A stretch of 64,000 nucleotides of DNA from Symbiodinium natans (taxonomy: Eukaryota; Sar; Dinophyceae; Suessiales; Symbiodiniaceae): the NCBI GenBank assembly GCA_905221605.1, contig CAJNDS010000368.1, positions 53,501-117,500 on the forward strand, in the 5' to 3' direction. Shown piece by piece: positions 48,501 through 59,700 of the stretch. Made by a program: the position numbers and the translations under genes. The notes beneath the pieces were generated by a model that was not told the origin of the DNA, ran no database searches, and was given only the letters and a program-made list of their open reading frames with translations. Numbering within the stretch: position 1 is the first letter of the stretch; each line of letters opens with the position of its first letter.

Positions 48501-48569
48501 GCTTCTGTCGGGGCGGCGCAGGCGCTCTTACAGCAACCGGCCGAATGTGCTTCTGCTTTTGAAGTCTGA
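45511..48569 (+). CDS. Conserved multi-exon protein of unknown function (alveolate-type)
   Basis: At least ten exons: 45511-45620 (RYALHRVFVQERGWFVKGL), 45811-45855 (VPEAVTALFEVLLRQ), 46323-46400 (RGLCLRELATLAALLEDL), 46520-46645 (VHRETMHRVASAFKANNVPL; VEKVTAVLEYVMRSYI), 46785-46912 (PMEDVYPSWPKTQKFIHDIQ), 46990-47222 (KGSLSFEDVTHIVEEINEHY; GRVDLSRFY; DRWQFSESV), 47394-47600 (VQYLRDLGALDESESDPRVV; VSNYVLGASNCVGTSRFYAQ; CCVDPCDQL), 47935-48035, 48095-48290 (PLHGRLFAQWLHHAFPQQCP with LV-A in place of VPL at the start) and 48372-48569 (DYVATHDEMQRYA; ending FEV, TGA). The SFEDVTHIVEEI and GRVDLSRFY segments resemble degenerate EF-hand-like helices without a calcium loop. The paired Cys in YAQCCVDPC look structural. 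The order of these blocks is one I associate with a widely repeated dinoflagellate/chromerid family. No biochemical role can be assigned. A further exon at 45205-45290 may precede. Confidence 0.7.
46265..46278. repeat. Poly-G run
   Basis: Fourteen consecutive G bases just upstream of an exon of the conserved unknown gene. Comparable homopolymers occur at 50043-50056 (C) and 57368-57387 (T then G). Confidence 0.9.
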
Positions 48570-48675
48570 CCGGATGATCTTTTGACAACGGTTTGAAACG
48601 TGGGAGGTCGTCTTCTTCTTGTGCCCCTTCGTTGAGAGAATTTTGAGAGGGCGCATGGCATGTGAATGCATGCGA

Positions 48676-49640
48676 GAGAGAGAGAGATATATATATATAT
48701 CAGTGTATATATATATATATATCCACATATTTTCTACTTATATTTTTATGGTCATCCCCAAAAAGGAAAACAAAACAACAAACTGCCTCTCATATTTTCT
48801 TACTTTCACTATCTGTGGCTGTCTATTGCTGTGCTCGAGACCTATTGAGAACACCGTAAATACCGATAGTTTTCGCTTGGTAGTCATGAAGTATGCTTGT
48901 TTGTCACAGCCTCTATGTCTTATATGCAATGGATCTACTTGGCTGAGCCGATTCCGGTTGGCGAGTAACACTCGCGCACGAGTGATCTGGCATTTACAGC
49001 ACTTTCGGCTCTTTCCTAGACAAACCACAGTTATATGCTTTTTTCTAGATTGAATCCCGCCATAATGTGTATGCGGTAAATGTTTCGTGTGCGATTCTCT
49101 ATATACGGACGTACTTGTTTAAGGCTTAGAATTTTAGAGTGATTGTCTCATGAATGTATTTCTGAGTGTTTTCGTGTATGCCTTTTTCCTTCAGAGCTGT
49201 TTTTTTGTCGTTTGCAGTGTCCGAAGTCAAGACATGTCAAAAACTGGTGTCTGCTGGAGCTTTGCTTCTCACATGGACTTGAACACTGTGTCCGACAAAA
49301 CCTACCTCTCATATCCTTCCCGCTCTTTAGGTGTGTATTGCTGTGCTTGACGACCTATTGCAAGCACCATTAACGCTAAGGGTCATGTGCACATATTACA
49401 TATTCCGTGTGAGTATCCCAACATGCGGACGTGCGCCTTTGTCATCATGGAGTCCCCCCAGATACTGCATTTCGGTCGAAGGCGATTGTTATCTAGCTGT
49501 GTTTTTGCAGGTTTGGGATTTAAAGTGACTGTCTTATGCATTCAAATTTTGAGATTTTCGTCTATGCATGCGAATCATGAGTTTTTTTGGTCTATCACGC
49601 GACCGTGTCCGAAGCACCGCGTCAAAACTGGTGTAATTTA
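48676..49640. repeat. AT-rich intergenic block with diverged internal duplication
   Basis: Begins with (AT)n around 48686-48725. Two diverged copies of one segment follow. CCTCTCATATTTTCTTACTT at 48785 and CCTCTCATATCCTTCCCGCT at 49305 each precede a TATTGCTGTGCT / GACCTATTG block. Likewise GTGTCCGAAGTCAAGACATG at 49219 pairs with GTGTCCGAAGCACCGCGTCA at 49605, both followed by AAAACTGGTGT. Spacing between pairs is roughly 520 and 386 bases, so indels separate the copies. No ORF is convincing. Confidence 0.65.
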
Positions 49641-50106
49641 GGGCCGGGCACCTTTTTCTCGCAACCAGCCCCTAAACATTTTGTCTAGAATGGCGGAGCA
49701 CATTGCTTTAAGCGGCGCTGCTTCTTCAACCCGACGAAACCGCGAAAAACCAGAATTTTCTTGGAATTTCCCCTGCCATACACCCTATACGATTTTGAAC
49801 TCGGAGGGTATTCCCAACAGTGAATACCGTGGGTCTCTTGTGGGACTAGTTGGGAATCACGCTGATACAAGGGTTTTGTTCCTGAATAGGTTGTTTAGAG
49901 AAGCAACTGTAAGTGCCGGTGTTTTGGGCATTTTCGCCAAGGGCATGAACGCTTGTAACCGTGTGTCTTGTTCCATAAAAGTCAAACATCCTACCGATGC
50001 TTAGGGCCAGGTTGCCAATTTTATGAAATGGACGTTACAAGGCCCCCCCCCCCCCCTCCCCAAAGACCCTCGGGGGGCCGTAATGAGCGGTATTAGCCAC
50101 CAACGA

Positions 50107-50175
50107 GAGAGAGAGCGAGAGAGAGAGCTCAGCAGCAGAGAAAAAGAGGAAGAAAAGGAGAAGAGGAGGAGAGCG
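50107..50175. repeat. GA-rich simple sequence
   Basis: GAGAGAGAGCGAGAGAGAGA then AAGAGGAAGAAAAGGAGAAG; purine-rich on + for about 70 bases. Confidence 0.85.
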
Positions 50176-50270
50176 GCCTGAAATCGAATGCTTTTTGAGA
50201 AGAAAAGCTTGTACTTGGTGAGAGAGTGTTTCAGTTGTCCTTTTTCGCAGAGATGTGAACATGTGAGAAC

Positions 50271-50489
50271 ATGGCAAAGTCTCATGACCTTCTTGTGAAG
50301 GCCTTGGGCGCATTCGCATTCACAATGGGGCGAAGTGGTGTGACAAGTGTCCTGGGCATCTCCATCTTGGCTTTGTTGGCCCTGGTGGCGACCGTGGCGC
50401 TGCTGACGAAGCGCGCAAGACGAGGACCGGCGCGAGGGCCGCTCCTGGCCACAGAGGCAGTCTCGGCGCAGCCCGAGGCATGCGCATGA
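50271..50489 (+). CDS. Candidate small single-pass membrane protein or 3' exon
   Basis: 72-codon ORF. Residues about 24-46 (TSVLGISILALLALVATVAL) form a clear transmembrane helix, followed at once by a basic stop-transfer KRARRGPARG and a short tail ending PEACA. The N-terminus (MAKSHDLLVKALGAFAFTMG) is amphipathic. It ends about 260 bases before the first Rrp6 exon. It could be a tail-anchored small protein, or the last exon of an unseen gene. No family recognised. Confidence 0.4.
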   Translation: MAKSHDLLVKALGAFAFTMGRSGVTSVLGISILALLALVATVALLTKRARRGPARGPLLATEAVSAQPEACA

Positions 50490-50747
50490 GTCCGACAGCC
50501 CAGCTACAGCCCGGCTCCACAGCAGAGAGAAAAAGGACAAAGGTGTTAGCTCGGGTCAAAAAGACGTAGGGTCAGGCGGGTCAGGTATCCTTCGCCCATT
50601 TTTGCCAGATCTTGGCAGGAGCTCAGCGCTTTGTCTTGGCCGGACGATTTCTTTCGGCCGCGCCCTGCCACACGCTACAATCGTATGGAGGCATGCATGG
50701 CGTGGAATTCATGGAAACATTCGTGAAGATTCTGCATCCTGTTGCAG

Positions 50748-53700
50748 GATACTCCATTGATCATGGTTCGCACAGAGGCAGAGCTGAAGGAGATGGTGGA
50801 GGATTTTGCTGCGTGAAGATGTGTTTGCCGCGGACTTGTTTGTTCCCCTCATCGCCCTGAAGCGCGAAGGGTAGGAACGAGGAAAGTGAGAGAACGAAAG
50901 TTGAAGAAGACAAGCCACCTGAGTGGCCTCAGCGGTCTGAGAGCAAAAGACGAAATATTCTCAATCCATTTCTTCCTGGGATAGAAATGATAGAAACACC
51001 GAGAAGTCACCACTGGGGTGGACGTGCGAAGAGGAGAAGAGACATGAGAAGATGACACATCGGACAAAGCAGAAGACCGGGACCAAAGAGAGTGCCGATC
51101 GTGCAGGAGATCAAAGGAACCTGCGTTGGCAGCGAGATTGCCGTAGATGTTGAGCACCATGACTTCAGGCACGCTTGCTCAGGCCTGTTCCTGTTCTTCA
51201 GTCTAATCGTACAGCCGGCCCAAGCCAGGTCATTTCGTGGCTTCGTGTGTCTGATACAGGCACCGGAGAGTGAGAGCCAGTTGGACTTCAGCACACCTTG
51301 TCTGATGCCGTGTAGGTATCCACTCGGAAAAAGGACTTTCTAATCGATCCCTTTGATATCTTCGAGCAGCTGCACATGCTGAATGAGGCATCCCTTAGAA
51401 GCTGGTGTTGTGCATCAGGTGCGCTATGACACTACTAGCACTTGAACAGTTGGACTGGTTCGGCTTGTGCTGCAAGCAAGGTCTTCTCTGACCCGCGCAT
51501 TGTGAAAGTCCTCCACGGTGCAGATCGTTCGGCTCTCATTGCAGAGATCGCTGCAGTCGTGAGTGTTCCTGCGCCTGAGAAGCGTCTAGTCTTGTGTTGT
51601 GAGCAGGATGCCGTAGCCGTGTCGACTGTGCCAGGTGATGTACTTTGGCTGCAGCGTGACTTCTCTGTCTATTTGGTGAACATGTCCGGAGCCTATCCTG
51701 GCCCAACGCGAACCCTTTGAATCAGATTTCTAGCGTCTCACTTAGTGCAATGAAATCAGTGTCAGGTTCGACACAGGCCTTGCAACGCGCGCGCTGCGCC
51801 TGCAAGGTCGGCTGCAAGTAGCAAGCGTGCAAGTAGCAAGCAAGCATTACTGCAGCATTGTGTTTCCCTGTCTGTAGCCGTAGGTGGCTACTCCCTTGCC
51901 AACCTCGTGTCCCACTTCTGTGGGGTGTGTACCTTGGAAACTAGAGACTCACTGCTGCACACACATTTGCATGCATTCATCGTTCATCATTATTCATCAT
52001 TCGGCAGATGGACTGCAGCAAGAGCCAGGCTCAAAGACATGGCACGCATGCGACATCGCGGTAGCAATCGCCCATATGAGTTATAAGCCTGCTGCCTTAC
52101 GCGGCCCCGTGCTGCACGACGATGTGCGTGACGGACACTGCATGAACCTCTGAACGCTTCGGTGGCGTACCCCACAGTCTAGCAGGCTGCAAGACCGACC
52201 TAACAACATCCCTTGACTAGCGAAGGAAAGCAGTACCAGAAGCACCCAGCAACCACCCTACATCTCTCTTCGCACAGATCCATGCAAATCCCTGTGCCAA
52301 GCGTGCCCGCTTATGGATCCGAGGCAGGGTCTTAAAAAGAAGTCTTCTAGAGCATGTGAGAAAGCACGAACTGTGAGAGGCTCTCTCCTAAAGCCTAGCA
52401 AAGCCCAGCAACGCCAGGCCTCGACTCACTCATGGACGACTGGGCGGAGGGCGTGAGTGCCGCGACGGCCGTGACTGTCGTGACTCCCTCCGAGACCGAG
52501 CAAGTGGACGCCGGAACAGGCAGAGATTTCCGGCCGGGGGTGGTCTCAAGCCTAAGCCAGCAGCGTTGAATTGAGAGCAACGGCGGGAGAGAGAGGATGA
52601 GAAGGCCATTGTGCCTGAAGGCTTGATACACAGTGAGGGAAGGTGAGAACTTGGAACCTCTAGCGGCTATCGCATCTCCGGCGGTATCGAGTACATTGCG
52701 AGCGGAGGGTCGATCTAGCAAGGTGCAGGGGACGATGCTGCTGAAGTGCAGAGGCAGGACCGACAGCTACGTCTATATATGTCTATATTCGCGGGCCTGG
52801 CAACATGAATTTGTCAATGCCCTGGGAGGTTACGAGATGAGAATGCCACGCTCCGGGCGCAGGTGCGCGAACTGCAGGCAGGGCAATTCGTTGCCGCCGT
52901 GGAATGTGGAGGTTACATCATGCAAATCCCAGGTCGTGCTGGCCACCGGAGTACTGACCGAGCTTGCCAGGTCGGCTGCATTGCATGGGTTGCCGCAGTT
53001 GCCGCATCATTTGTGCTGTGATGCCTTCCGTTTGCCTGGTTAAGCTGCAGATGACATGCGTTTGTAAAGCACCCCTGTTTCGCGCATTTTGCTGCAGTTG
53101 GCATGGCCACAAGCTCAGAAGCGAAGGATCGGAACACAACTAGTTATGTGGCATGAAGGAAATGGATTCTGGTGAGTGCACGCTGCGCGGGTTGGGCATC
53201 TCTGGAAGGGAGTGGATGGAGCAGGGGCTCAAACGGCACTGCACTGCCATTGAGGTGAAGTGTGTTTGGCTTAGTAGGGGATCACGGTAAGAACCTTGCT
53301 GAAGGTCATCATGAGTACTGAATGCTGTGTTTTCCTGACACCGGCCTGGATGCTGGTGGGGCTGACACTTTCCGAAGCGCCTCGGGCCGGAAGCGTTAGG
53401 CCAACCAGGCACGCATCTGGGGAACATGCCTCGGCACGCGCTGTCACAACTAGTCGCAACTGTCGAAGTGAAAAGATGTCTTTTGATTGTCATGCGCCGA
53501 CTTGACTGTTTCAACCGGGTTGTTGGGGAATGCACGTATGCACATGGCCGTAGAGTCTTAGAGGCTGTGTAAGTAAGTAAGGTAAGTAAGTAGGTAAGTG
53601 GTCGTTGAACTCTTGTGTTTGATTGAGACCTTCCCTTGAGGCTGCGGGAGGAGAATGACGAGCTGAAACTGAAGAGTGCTGTGATGGCCGAGAGCTGGGT

Positions 53701-56700
53701 CGGCAAAGGGCCGGGGGCCTTACCTGAGGAAGCGCGATAGGGTGTTGGGCCGCCCGGCCTCGTCAACGGATCTCCACTGCGCCAGGTGGAAAGGACCGGC
53801 TGCTTTGCTCCAGGTGCTCTTTATGGATAAATTACGTAGGGTCAAGCGGTGCTTCTTGCCATCTTGCCTCACAGCCGCTCCGTACACACACAGTTTCACG
53901 GTGCTGCGAAAGCTGTGAGCAGGCACCCTACGACCTCTTCCTGGTTTTCTCGATCAAGGCTGTTCTCCCAGTTTGCGTCCTGCAGAGCACACCCGCAGAA
54001 TGCAAGGTTTTAATAATAGCTTGTGATAGCTTGGTCTGGTGTTGATGAAGGGGGTGGCGCTACTATGACTTTGCCATAAGCGCAGGCTGCAGAGATCACA
54101 GCCTACTATGGCTTCTCCTACATCTTTGTGCCAGTCTCTCAGATCCGCCCATCGTGGCCACATGCCGCTTGATGGGCGAGCTACTGTGCAAGGTCGTACG
54201 TCTCAGACGAGTACGGCATGTCTGACGAAGAAGCCGGAAGACTTTATGGGGCCTATGGCTTTGCCTGCACAGGCTGGTACCCTAGATACACAGCTCATCG
54301 CTGCTTCTCCATCGAATCTAGGAAGATGAGGACTCTAATGGGGAGGAGGGGGGGGGATAGCAGCAAGGCGTTGGCCTCCTCCTGGGCTTCCTCATAGATC
54401 GACTGGGCGTACGGAGGTCAATGCTGCTGGGTCCCGGGCTCAAGTCTCCTTCAAGTGCGTGCAGCATAGCCATGCATAGCCTCACAGTCAATGTAAAAGC
54501 GGCGTAGACCCATCCTGTTAAGTCGTCGTCGGACTTGCGGAGGCTGTACGTGCTCCACGCTGTACCGAGCGGTTTGCGCTCTCGCATCCTCGAGGTGGCC
54601 ACAGTGCTTTTTGGGATGTCGGTGGCGTCCTTCGTGACTTTCCCGACCCCTTTTGTGCCGCACTGTAGAGTCAAGATAGAGTCACATGATCATGACAGTG
54701 GGAACTCAACGGCAGAGGCAGCTGATGTGGTTCTCGACAATGACCTTTGCTCCGGTGGGCGCAGCATTCGGCGTTCCCGTCTTGGCCCTTGCTGTGCGGA
54801 GATACACCCACAGGCCCGTCAAAGGATTGTGACTGTTTGCAACCCCGTCACTCCACAGCTCTACAGAAACATGTCCCCTCGAGCGAGTTTCTAGACGATC
54901 TAGCCGAAATCCCTTCACCCAGTCAGTTTGCCAGTGCTGCGATGAACGGTGGCCGCTGTCCTCGGCAGGGAAAATCGGGCTTTTGCTTTCTCTTTCTTCT
55001 ACTCCATGCTTTGCCTGGGCTGCTTGCTGGGTGCTGAGCTCAGTTGCTGCCCGCGATTCAGGAAGAAATTGGGGGCTTCCGCTTCCGGGCCAAAAAAGGT
55101 GAGAGCTTGACTGCTTGAGCCATGGAGCCCTCGAAGCTGGTGCCTCAGGCTCCGTGCTCATCAACATCGTCCGTGACGTCCTCGTCGATGGGTGGGTGGT
55201 GCTCGGTGCCACAGCCCAAGCTTCACTTGTTGCACTTATGCGCAAGCGCCTGTGACTCATACCCTACATGATGGCGTTGCCTTGTTGCCATGCCGAACCC
55301 AACGACTGCCGGTCTCTGCAGAAGGTGAAGCTCAGCTGGATGAGGATGGTCTTGTGGTTGCTGCTCGGACTCCGAAGAGACCGACATGACATGTTTGGGA
55401 CGTTGCGACTATGTTTGTTCAACAACCTTTGTGCAAGGTGCACCGCGTGCACGTTCTACACGGTTATCGCTTCTTTCTTCGTGCGGGACATCCAGATTCT
55501 CTCTGACATGCCCCTCAAGGACACGGCGACACAGATTGACATAGGGTTCCCCTTGTTAAAGTCGACCCGAGTCATTGATGTCATTTGCGTGCTTGTGGGG
55601 GCGTTTGGAAGGACAGAGAGTACTGCAAGTTCAAGCCAGCCAATTTCCAGGTCGGCGCTCGGCCTTTTTTCAGGTTCTTATCGGGCGCTCTGGCAGAGGT
55701 GGTTGAACAGTTGAGAGTTCGCAAGTCGCAGGTGCGACAGACCCTCAAGGAGATCATGGGCCAGGCAAAGTTCTGGCGATTGGCCGGAATCACGGGAATC
55801 TTCATAGGCAGGGCATCCGCTGTGGAGGACGTGCCTGGGCCTCCTGACTTGCGTGGCCTCTTGTCTTGCAGGCGTCCGGATGACATTCCGACATTTGGAT
55901 GCCACATTCCCCAAGTATTTCATTCGAACATACGGGCCGCAGGCGTGATGGGAGGGACGGGGAGGTGCACTGGATCATTGAGGGGCTGCACTGGCTCGCA
56001 GTCTCACCCAGGCCCCGTTCGAGATCATCCTTGGCATCAATCCCATCGTGGAGATGATCGGGACACCTTTGATGACCGGTCTTCTCCTGACCCTCGGAAT
56101 GGCAGCCATTGACAGAGGCATCCAGAGCGTTGACTGTATTCGCGCTCTGTCAGCTCTGCACTTCCCCAAGCCATCTTTCCCAAGGAGATGGAATGCGACT
56201 TTGTCCCAGAAACTGCTGCGGGCTCGGGCTTCTCGAGTCGCACTGTTGAGTTGCAGTTTCTCCAGCGCGAGGCTCTGGGGCTCCTTCATCTCTGGCATCT
56301 CTGTGTTTGCACTCTCTATCTGGGAGTCTTACCTTGGTGCGGTGATTTTCGTCTTGGTCCTGTCCCTTGGAGAGCCTGGGCTGGCACTGGTACATGCAGG
56401 TCCAGCCAATTCAGCCTATCATTGCAGAGCTGCAGGACACCATCTGGTCACCCACGCTCTATGAGTTCTCGACGATGGCAGCCACTGAGGGCAAGGACAC
56501 CTCCACAGGGCCCCAACACCAAAATACCAACCTTGAGAGTACTCGGAAGTACTGGAGTAGTCAGACGGTCAGCGTCACGTGACGGTGCACTGTCAGATTT
56601 CAGGAGGGCATGTTCCTGGCCATCACCATGGCGCCCATGTACCTGGCCGCCCTGCCAGTAGGTCTGATCTCAGGCGAGCGGGGGGAGGGGGGTGAGTTCC

Positions 56701-59700
56701 AGGGGGGGAGTTTCCAAGGCGGTTGGGCATAGGCATAGTCCAAAACCGTTGGAGACAACAACCTAATAAGTTAACCTCAGAAGTCTGCACAAGCAAAGAA
56801 CAATCGTAAACACCGTGGGGTGCTCCATCCAGGAGGCCCCGGGGTCGGCGGAGATAACCATATTGTGTCCGCAGCACCTACGATTGTCGTACCTATCATG
56901 GCATGAGTTGTAATTGGCAGGACAGCCAGGGTTGTGCCGGAATCCTTAGGCATTACCTTGAGTGCGTTGGTAGATACCCTGGATTCGTTCCATGACGTTC
57001 TCAAGGAGACTAGCTTCCCCTTTCGTCCAATGACTCTGCGCATATCGTCGTGGCATTGCTCTGATGCTGGATCCAGCTCGCAGACCCCTTTAAATACTCT
57101 GAAGACTCTGAGGTAGGTGCTCTGAACCCTACACAGAGGTGGGCGTTGGAGGTGCTTGGGAATGGTGGTCAGGAAGACGCCACGGTTTGTCACGGACGCC
57201 TCCCTCGGCAGGAGGGGTTGGCGGATGTGTATGATCGCGGTTTCGTGGAGGAAGGGGGATGCAGGGGGCAAGGCTCAGGGTTTGGGTTTCTTGGTTGCTC
57301 GTTCGTTTTTTCTTGCTTCCTTCACATCTCATTTCTTCTCTGTTCATTCCTTCTCTTCTTATTCGTTTTTTTTTTTGGGGGGGGGCTTGGTGTCGTGCCT
57401 GTTTCGGTTTTGTTTCTTCAGTTCTTTTTGTAAATGATTTATTCGGATTATTCGTAGGATCTTTCCGATGATTCGGTCCGAAGCACGGGAACCCTACAAT
57501 AATCATTGAATCCTGTCGATGCATCATCTCAAGCATGGGATCTATCTCGTACATCTCGTTGTGCAATAACATCCTCATCAGACAACGATTGTATATCAGC
57601 AAACACCAGATGTCTCCGTTTAGGTGGTCGATGTACAAGAACTCCAACAACGCCAATGTCAACACCAAGCTACAACGATACATGTTAAACATCTTCAAAA
57701 TCTTGACAAGATTTAGCAGTTGTAGCAAAAACACACATTTTTGGTAATCAAAAAATCACAAAAATATCTTTATCTGGAATGTCAAGATAAACAGATTTAC
57801 AATAAGAGCAAAGAATAACAATCAACAACTATGTATTAACTGCAAGCGCTTGCGCGTGCCGCGCTGCCTCGGCAAGCCAACGAGGGGTGTAGAGGAAGCC
57901 AAGTCCTGTGTCAACTTGGGGCTTGAAAGTCCCTCGGCGTCCCAGGGCGTGCCAGGGCAGTCGAGGAAGTCCCAGGGGGTGGCTCCTCCAAGCGATTCGT
58001 GCAGGTCTCACAAGAGGTCGTGGCTACTTCCTGGGGGAGGGTGGGGGTCCTCTTCAGGCCTCAGGTCTCTTTGGTCCGTGGCAACGGTCGCAAGATGGAA
58101 TGGCAACTGGATGCAGATACGTCAGATACAGTAGACCCTCAGTTGCTTTCCGTGTTTCTCTGTGCAGAGAGGCTGGGCACTGGGTACCTTCTGTCCGCAG
58201 AATGTCACTGGCGGAGAGGCTTTCGGGAGGTATCAAAAATGAGAGAAGAGGGACATGCATTTTTCGTGCTTGATCCGTAGATCTCCCAAGATGTCCGCGG
58301 TTAGTGAAGTCGGCGAGCTTGCGGAGCCTTTGATAAGATGCATCGGATGTTACGTGACGCTTTGGGGCCTAGCTTATGGTAGGAGCGGCGCTCCCAGCTG
58401 ATGTGGTTCATCATCGGCATCTCAGGAGTGGCCCCCCCCTCCCCCTTCTGGGTACGGGGTCCTTCTTTTCCTCTTTCGTCTCGAAGTATTCTTGGGGGGA
58501 TTTGATTTTGGGGCCCTTGGGATGCCGTCTCGGAGGATTCGTCTCTCCGGTGGCGCTGTGGTTCTTTCAGAAGCGGCTGATCCTGCCCGAGGCCTCTCCG
58601 GGCTCTGACAAAAAGAGAAGGTGACCAATGGAGTGCGTAGAGTGCATAGAGGGCATAGAGGGCATGGAGTGCAGAGAGGGCATAGCTTCCAATGAAGTTG
58701 TTGATCACTGTGGGAAATCAGCATCTCGGAGCCATCCCCCCTCGGCCATTCTAACAGAACTGCCACTGCACTAATGCACTCGCCCTGCCCAAGGATGAAA
58801 ACGCCGGCGAAAAGGACACTTTCATGAGCCCACTCCTGGCAAACCTTGCGGCAATAACCGTGATTGCAGTACATTGCGGTGAGGAATTGGAAGGAGATGA
58901 AGGCGAAGGTGAATATCGTCAAACGCGGAGGCTCATGAGTATCTCATGAGTTGCACACGTGGGTTGTTCGAATGTTCTTAAACCTTTAAGAGATCTTTAG
59001 AGCCACTTGAGCAAGTGTATTGTCAGCCGTACTTGAATATGCTTCAACCCTGCTGTCATGGTATTGAATCTAGTCTGTTCTCCCCAGTTCACACGTGCTC
59101 TGAAAGGCTCAGAGATGCAGGCGATGCCATGGCCGGCCAGTCCCCAGCAAACACTGTCCAGGCGGGAGCTGGCCCTTGATGGCCCTTGCTGGCCCTAGGT
59201 TGATACCTTGGATGGCCTTAGGTTGAGCGGTGTTGAGCGTGTGCATCGCTTTCACCGCGTGCGAGGGGACGACACTGGTCATCGGTCGACCTTTACCCGA
59301 AGAGGTGGACCCGGAAGACCTGCCACTCAAGTGAGCCAAGTGAGGGAGGAGGCTGGCGCAGTGTCGGCGGCGAACTCCTGGAAATATTGGGGGATGGCGT
59401 TGGGGTGGTACAGACTGCGACCGCAGTTAGCTTCGTGTATCAGGGCGAGACCATCTGGTTGAAAGCAGACCGGATTTCGTGCTTGCCTTTAGCCCCTAGT
59501 TAATGTGTAGCTGGGCCATGCGGATTGTGGCTTCGGTCGCTTGAAGCTTGGCCAGGTGCAGAAAAGCCGAGTAGATTGCACTCCTCAGCCTTGTTCAGGT
59601 CTTCATAAAACGCACACAACTTGCGACTGGTGGTTTGCGTCCACCAAAAAAGTGCCGCCCAGGTGAAGCTGGACAAGAAGTACCAGACCGCAGACTGGAG

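Noticed and set aside
51968-52160. Continuation of the Rrp6 catalytic domain (MDCSKSQAQRHG, RDGHCMNL)
   Set aside because: Neither piece matches the KLDKKYQ-ADWR or YAR-ADTHYLL blocks, which occur instead at 59.7-59.9 kb in correct phase.
52836-53690. bZIP transcription factor
   Set aside because: The leucine heptads are present but no adjacent basic region with the conserved Asn/Arg pattern is visible.
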